NCBI GenBank assembly: GCA_003116975.1
Contig: BGKB01000077.1
Location: forward strand, 259,687 to 323,686
DNA length: 64,000 bases
Origin: Aurantiochytrium sp. KH105
Lineage: Eukaryota > Sar > Bigyra > Thraustochytrida > Thraustochytriidae
Direction: 5' to 3'
The position numbers were made by a program, and so were the translations under genes. The stretch's first letter is position 1. Every line of letters starts with the position of its first letter. The notes under the pieces were generated by a model. That model searched no databases. It saw only the letters and a program-made list of their open reading frames with translations, and was not told the DNA's origin. Shown piece by piece: positions 58,994 through 64,000 of the stretch.

Positions 58994-59135
58994 TCCAAGA
59001 GCAAGGTAAAATTCATACTCTCTACTAGTGAGCTCCGAGCCCAATCTTGTCGTCGTATTTGCGCAAGGTCATGGTGATCGATCTCTCGAGAACCCATGGT
59101 GTTCGTTCACCCTCTGCAACGCTCTTGCTAATTCT
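58994..59135. repeat. direct duplication, copy 1
   Basis: About 142 bp beginning CCAAGAGCAAGGTAAAA and ending GCTCTTGCTAATTCT. It is matched with scattered substitutions and small indels by 59180-59329, at an offset of about 186 bp. Shared blocks include GTGAGCTCCGAGCCCAATCT and CGATCTCTCGA. Confidence 0.85.
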
Positions 59136-59179
59136 GTTGCAGCAACTAGAAACCTCAATTGTATGAGTGACTCTCCGCG

Positions 59180-59329
59180 TCCAAGAGCAAGGTAAAAATC
59201 CATACTCGCTACCGGTGAGCTCCGAGCCCAATCTTTTCGTCGCATTTGCGCAAGTTCATGGCGCTCGATCTCTCGAACCCACGGTGTCCATTCACCCTCT
59301 GAGCTCCTGCAATGCTCTTGCTAATTCTT
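59180..59329. repeat. direct duplication, copy 2
   Basis: Second, diverged copy of the 58994-59135 unit, about 150 bp. The intervening 44 bp is not clearly part of the repeat. On minus both copies can be read as LRK(Y/C)D(D/E)KIGLGAH, but neither sits in a long gene-like frame. Confidence 0.85.
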
Positions 59330-59607
59330 TTTGGAGCGTCTTCCCGCTGCTCGGAGAAAGGATTTGAGGTAGGACAGCCAGGCCGAGCTTTGGACAAGCT
59401 CGACTGCGGCCGGACTCGGTCCGCCTTGAAGCCTTCTTCGATCTTCCATGATCTTTCCATTTCTCCAGGCCCAAACTGCGCACAGGCTCCGAGCGGCCCG
59501 TCTGAGCGAGATCCAGCTACAGGCAGGAGCGGCCGAGTTTCTTTCTTGGCGAGTAGAAGCGCAGATGCAGATTGGTTGGTGCAGAGCAAAATCAAACAGA
59601 GCACGAC

Positions 59608-59637
59608 AGAGCAGAGCAGAGCAGAGCAGAGCAGAGC
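59608..59637. repeat. (AGAGC)n pentanucleotide repeat
   Basis: About six perfect AGAGC units. The same unit occurs at 4993-5028 at the other end of the window. Confidence 0.95.
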
Positions 59638-61232
59638 AAGCAAGCAAGACAAAACTGAGGTGGGGAGCATCAAGCGCTTCGCCCAAATCAAGTCAGAGTT
59701 CAGGCCGAGAGAAGCCGAGGCGAGGCGAGACGAGCTTCAATTCTTTCAAGGTCGACTTTTTCATCGCTCGGTCCAGCCCAAGTTCCTGTCCCATCGCGGT
59801 GACCTTGGGCGTGCTCGCCATGGGCTAATTTCGGACAAAAGCTGCTTCGCGACCGCGCACTGGCGCAGTGGCCGGTGCTGGGCTTCTTTCCTTCGTTCGT
59901 TCGTTCGTCACGGAGACTCTGCGTCGCCTCGTTTCGTCCGCGTTTCGCCCTCGTTCGTCTCTGCTCAAGCTTCGGTTCGAGAGGCAAATATCGAAATGAG
60001 AGAGACATCCAGCTGCGCGAAGGGGACAGATTCCGAGGGCGGCAGCGGCGTGCGCTCAATTTTGGCCCATGCTCGCTGCTCAGCTGCGGAGCGAATCTAG
60101 TCGCGGCGGCTTCGTTCGCGTTTGCGTGTGCGTTGCTAGCTCGCGTGGTTTGCCGGGTCGGAGCTGCGGCTCGAGTCAGTCAGAGCCGGGCAGCCTAGCC
60201 GCTGCAGAGAGCCTTGGGCATGCGTACATTTTCGAGCGGCCGCGCCGCTCGCTCGCCTGCGCGTGACCCGGTTCTCCCCTGAACGCTCTGGCAAAAACGG
60301 TCAGTGGACGCGCGCCCGGAAAAGCGAAGGGCACAGTGAGGGGGAAAAGGAAAATGCAAAAAAGGGTCCCGTGCCAGAGGGGCGCGCGCGCGTCGAGCAT
60401 TTCGCCGCCGTCGATCGCTCTCTGTCGATGGATGGATGGATGGATGGATGGAATGATTGATCGATCAATCGAGCGTGTGTCCTCGGCCAAGAGGACGCGC
60501 GAGCAAGATGTCGCCAGAGCGGTCACGGACCCCCGGCCGACCCCCGAAACGTCGGCGGGTCCATCCAGGCTGGAAGCGATGGATGGGACGTCGGGACGTC
60601 GGCGCTGCCAACCATTCCGAGACGCCAGTCAGCCTGACGTTGCTCTTGCTCAGTGGGACGATTGGAAAAGGTATTAGTGACTGGAGCACGAAGGAGCAGC
60701 TGCAGCTGCTGTAGTGTAGCTGCTGTAGCTGATGCAGCTGCTGGGCTTGTTCAAGATGGCCGAGGCTCTCCCGCTCGCCGTCGGCATCCGAGATAATCCG
60801 CCTCACAAAGAGCTTGAAGGGAGTTCTCCTGGACGCCATGCAGAAATGGAGCAGAAATGCAGCGGGGCTATCTTCGCCAGCGCTTCTCGCCAGCCACATG
60901 CCACAGATCGAGCACGATCCTCAACGACGGCGAGATGCACCACGGCACCCGCTCTCGCTCTCTCTGCCGCTCTGCCTCAGCCACGGCCGAGGAAGAAGCT
61001 CGAGAAGAAGGTGGAGAGAAACTCCACGCAACTTGGCAAGTCGTGTCGAGCCCCGGCATCATTGTGGAGGATGGTCGCATCACATTCAGTCTATACGTAG
61101 CCTGGCCGATCCTTTGATTCTTGGATTGGTTTGTTGGTTGAATGGACGGATGGATGGATGGCGATGGCTGAGCGTCCGATTGAAACGTCAGCCATCATGG
61201 CCAGTTCAATCCGCGACAACCGGAAGTTGGGC

Positions 61233-61290
61233 TGTTTGTTTGTTTGTTGTTTGTTTGTTTGTTTGTTTGTTTGTTTATTTGTTTTCTTTG
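61233..61290. repeat. (GTTT)n microsatellite
   Basis: A dozen or so GTTT units with a few interruptions, in non-coding DNA. Confidence 0.95.
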
Positions 61291-64000
61291 TTTGTAAAGT
61301 GGTCGTTTGGTTACCCGCTCGTCCGCGCGGCGCTTCCCACTTCTTGTTTCTTTGACGTCGCTGCGTTCCACCAAGTCGCCCCTTCGTCAGCTCGCGTCGC
61401 CGTCGCGGCGTCGACTGGGGTGGATCGAGGCCGGCAAGGCCCCTTGCCCCCGTCGCGCGACGCCGATCAATCTCACAGAACAGTCAGAGCCTCGCCCGCT
61501 CGGCATCGTGCAGCGCAGCGCACGCAGCCGATCTGCAGCTGGCCGGAGAGGACCGCGGCTTGCTCGCTCGCTCGCTCGCCGCCAGTGATTTGACAGAATG
61601 GCCTCGGATCGCTCGCAAGAAGTTAGATTGGCAGCCGGAAGCGTAGCGTGAAGAAAGCCCGTGTTCGCGGGTGTTTTGGATGAATCGAACGAATGAACCA
61701 ACGGTGGAGAGATGACCAGAGCCCGTCGTCGCCCGCCGCGCAGTGTTCTGCTGTTGTCACGGACGGCGCGCCGCGCTTTTACACCGTCCCCGCGTCCGAG
61801 GCCTGGCTGGCGACTGTCTCTCAGGCGTGGTGGGTGGGGAGGGTCGCCAGTTTCGGAGACGCTCGCCCACGACGTGCGAGGGGCGTGTTTTCGCAGGAGG
61901 GGGTAATGGTCGAACGAAGCACGCTCGCGCAAGGCCGAGGTGCGCCACCCGTACGGACGGACTTCCCTTCCCGCACAGCGCGGCCAGCACGGCCAGCCAG
62001 CACGATGGCAAGAGGGAGAGGACCAGCGCCCCCGGCAAGCCAGCACAGCCCTGCTGCCGAGTTTTGAGCGAGATTTGGTGAGCTCTTGCCGTTTCGTACA
62101 TGCAAGCTTGCTGCTGCTGGCAGCAAAGAAAAGACGAAAGAATGTACAAATAGCCATAGATGCAATGAATGAAAGAATGAAAGAAGGCGTTGAATGGACT
62201 AGGCTAGAACGAATGAATTCCATCCACCCCACGATGAAAGATGAAAGAAAACAATGAACAAGCCAGCCGCACTGCCAGCCAGGACTGCGAGCCAGCTGCT
62301 ACACTGTGCACGTTGTAGGATCCAAGATCCTCACTGCCGTGAAGTGTGTACAGCTGTGGGATTTACTGCAGGGGTAAACATTTTCTCTTGCTTCTTTTGT
62401 TTCACCCGTCGCCGCGCCGCGCCTCGCTTCGTCTCACCCTCAGCTCGACGCGCCGTGCCGAGCCGAGCCGAGCCGAGCCGAGACGAGGCATGCCGCGCCA
62501 CGCCGGGACTGCGCTCGCCCCTTGCCCGGCGTGCAGGGGAGCGAGGTGCGGCTCGCTCTGCTACAGCTTTGGTCGTGCCGCCGTCGTCTTTTTTCTACGA
62601 TCGAGCAGGAGAAGCATTGCGCCTGGGGCTTTGCCTTCCCGCCTGGCTGGCAACGCCGAAGAAGTATGAAAATCTCGCGCTAACTGCCGCGGCGGCTGGC
62701 GGCTGGGCTCGCAGCCGTGGCTGCAAGCAGTGGCTGCTGGCTGGCTGGCCGGCTGGCCTTGCACGCAATCAGCGCCGGCAGTCCATCGACCCGGCGGAGC
62801 CAGGCTGGCCGGCCTCGGCCGCTGCATGGCCTTTTCACTCCGCCATAGTACGTGGGGGTCTCGCCCGGTCGGTCGTTTTCCTCCGGGTTTTGCCTTCCTC
62901 ACACAGTGCGTGTTTTGCCCTCTTCCTCGTCTTCCCTGCGTCCGCCCGCTTGCCGCCTCCCCGCCGTGGAACGGTGAAGATGACGCGATCGACCCAGGCT
63001 TGCGACGGCGGCGGCGCGTCGCACCCTCCCAGCGAGCATAGCACTGGCCTTGTTTCTCTCTACGGAGCGCCCGTTGCGGGTCCCATGGCGCCCGCTCGCA
63101 GAGTGCCGACTGCAGTGGCTAGCTTCCGGGCGCCGCGCTGCGTGCAACGGTCACCTCGAACGAGGACATGGCAGGGTGCTCGCCGATCCCATCCGCCCGT
63201 TCTCTCCATGGGCCCCCATCCATCCGCCCGTCCATCCATCCATCCATCCAACTATCCTCCGGCCGTTGCGTTACGGTGCGGTCTCTGCTCGAATCGACCC
63301 GACCGGAGCCCGCTCGACGCGCCGATCATGGATGGGAGCGCCTTGGTCGCTAGCTTGCATCTTCGTGCTCGCGAGTTCTGAAAGATTGACGGGGCGGGTC
63401 GCTGGGCAGCTGCTGCTGCTGCAGCGTGCTGCTCTGGCCAACTGTCAGTGCGTGGCCATGGCGGCTGCCGATTCATCGTAGCGCTACATGCACACACGCG
63501 TGGTCAGGGCGTCTGGAAAAGCAGTCGGACGCTGAGAACGTTGCCGCTGCCGTGGCGCTCGACTGCTTCGCCCGCGCCACCGCATCGACGGCGCGAGCGT
63601 CGCACGGTTGCCCTCACAGTCAGGCGGGCACGTCTCGTTTCGTCGAGGTGCATTCTTTTTTTCACTTTACCGCAGCTGGCTGCCTGGCGGTCCGACGCAC
63701 ACCCCGCTGATTCCAAAAAAGTTTCGCCGCCTCATAACGACCGCCTGCGTGCCTCGGTACAGTATACCTGCGCTGGCCGGTGAGTGGCCTGGGGCGTCTT
63801 CCGCAGCGTCCGCTGCGCGGCTGGCGGACGAATAAACGGATGAATGGATGGAAGGAGGCGGGAGAAGGAGGAGTCGAGAAGAAGCCAAGAACGCGAAGCA
63901 GGTAAACGGACGGCCGCATCCAGCTTGGCTGTCTGCAGCTGCCAGCCAGCCGACAGGATGCTCAGCTTCCGTGGGGCCGCAGCTTCCCCGCAGCGCGCTG

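Larger units (their letters stand above)
58432..64000. other. GC-rich repeat-laden intergenic region at the right edge
   Basis: About 5.6 kb with no convincing gene. It includes (AGAGC)n at 59608-59637, (GATG)n at 60426-60451, (GTTT)n at 61233-61290, (GAGCC)n at 62457-62482 and (ATCC)n at 63213-63249, plus the duplication at 58994-59329. Open frames are Arg/Ser/Ala-rich and present on several strands at once, as at the left end of the window. A 39-codon open frame at 58756-58875 that ends at a donor-like site is treated separately. Confidence 0.6.

Overview
This looks like nuclear DNA of a eukaryotic microbe. The genes encode RNA polymerase I, a ciliary WD40 protein, a PKA regulatory subunit and a ZRANB3-type replication helicase. 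Coding regions are GC-rich and intron-poor: I see two well-supported introns, of 396 and 70 nt, both GT...AG. The CFAP52-like gene suggests a flagellated stage. Large LRR/IQ/WW and ankyrin-kinase-RING proteins would suit a stramenopile-like protist such as a thraustochytrid, but that assignment is an inference with low confidence. I recognise no rRNA, tRNA, CRISPR array, retroelement or organelle sequence.

Layout. Positions 1-14370 are a GC-rich repeat desert with at most two small genes, at 5357 and 14371. Positions 15421-23014 hold two minus-strand genes: a CFAP52-like WD40 protein and a 1732-residue LRR-IQ-WW-B-box protein. A 3.4 kb repeat-rich gap follows. Positions 26449-35218 hold a polyglutamine C2H2 zinc-finger factor and the largest subunit of RNA polymerase I, both on plus. 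On minus at 35526-40050 lies a gene that I join through a 70-nt intron; it encodes ankyrin repeats, coiled coils, a protein kinase and an RBR-like RING module. A broken kinesin motor fragment lies at 41305-41565.

Positions 42756-48549 form a cluster of genes for charged or basic proteins. It contains a Lys/Glu-rich protein, a linker-histone-like Lys/Ala/Pro protein, and three genes for tiny (47-49 residue) basic peptides. Two of the peptides are identical and are encoded head to head on an inverted duplication. The histone-like gene and all three peptide genes share an upstream sequence (GATCGCA...ACCTGCAACTCGA) in the same orientation, so they may form a small co-regulated chromatin-protein set. 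This is the most novel signal I found.

Positions 49068-58431 hold an EF-hand-like protein, a ZIP metal transporter, a PKA regulatory subunit that appears to lack a dimerization domain, and a zf-PARP/SNF2/HNH helicase. Positions 58432-64000 are again a GC-rich simple-repeat desert, with a 186-bp-offset direct duplication near 59000-59330 and no convincing gene.
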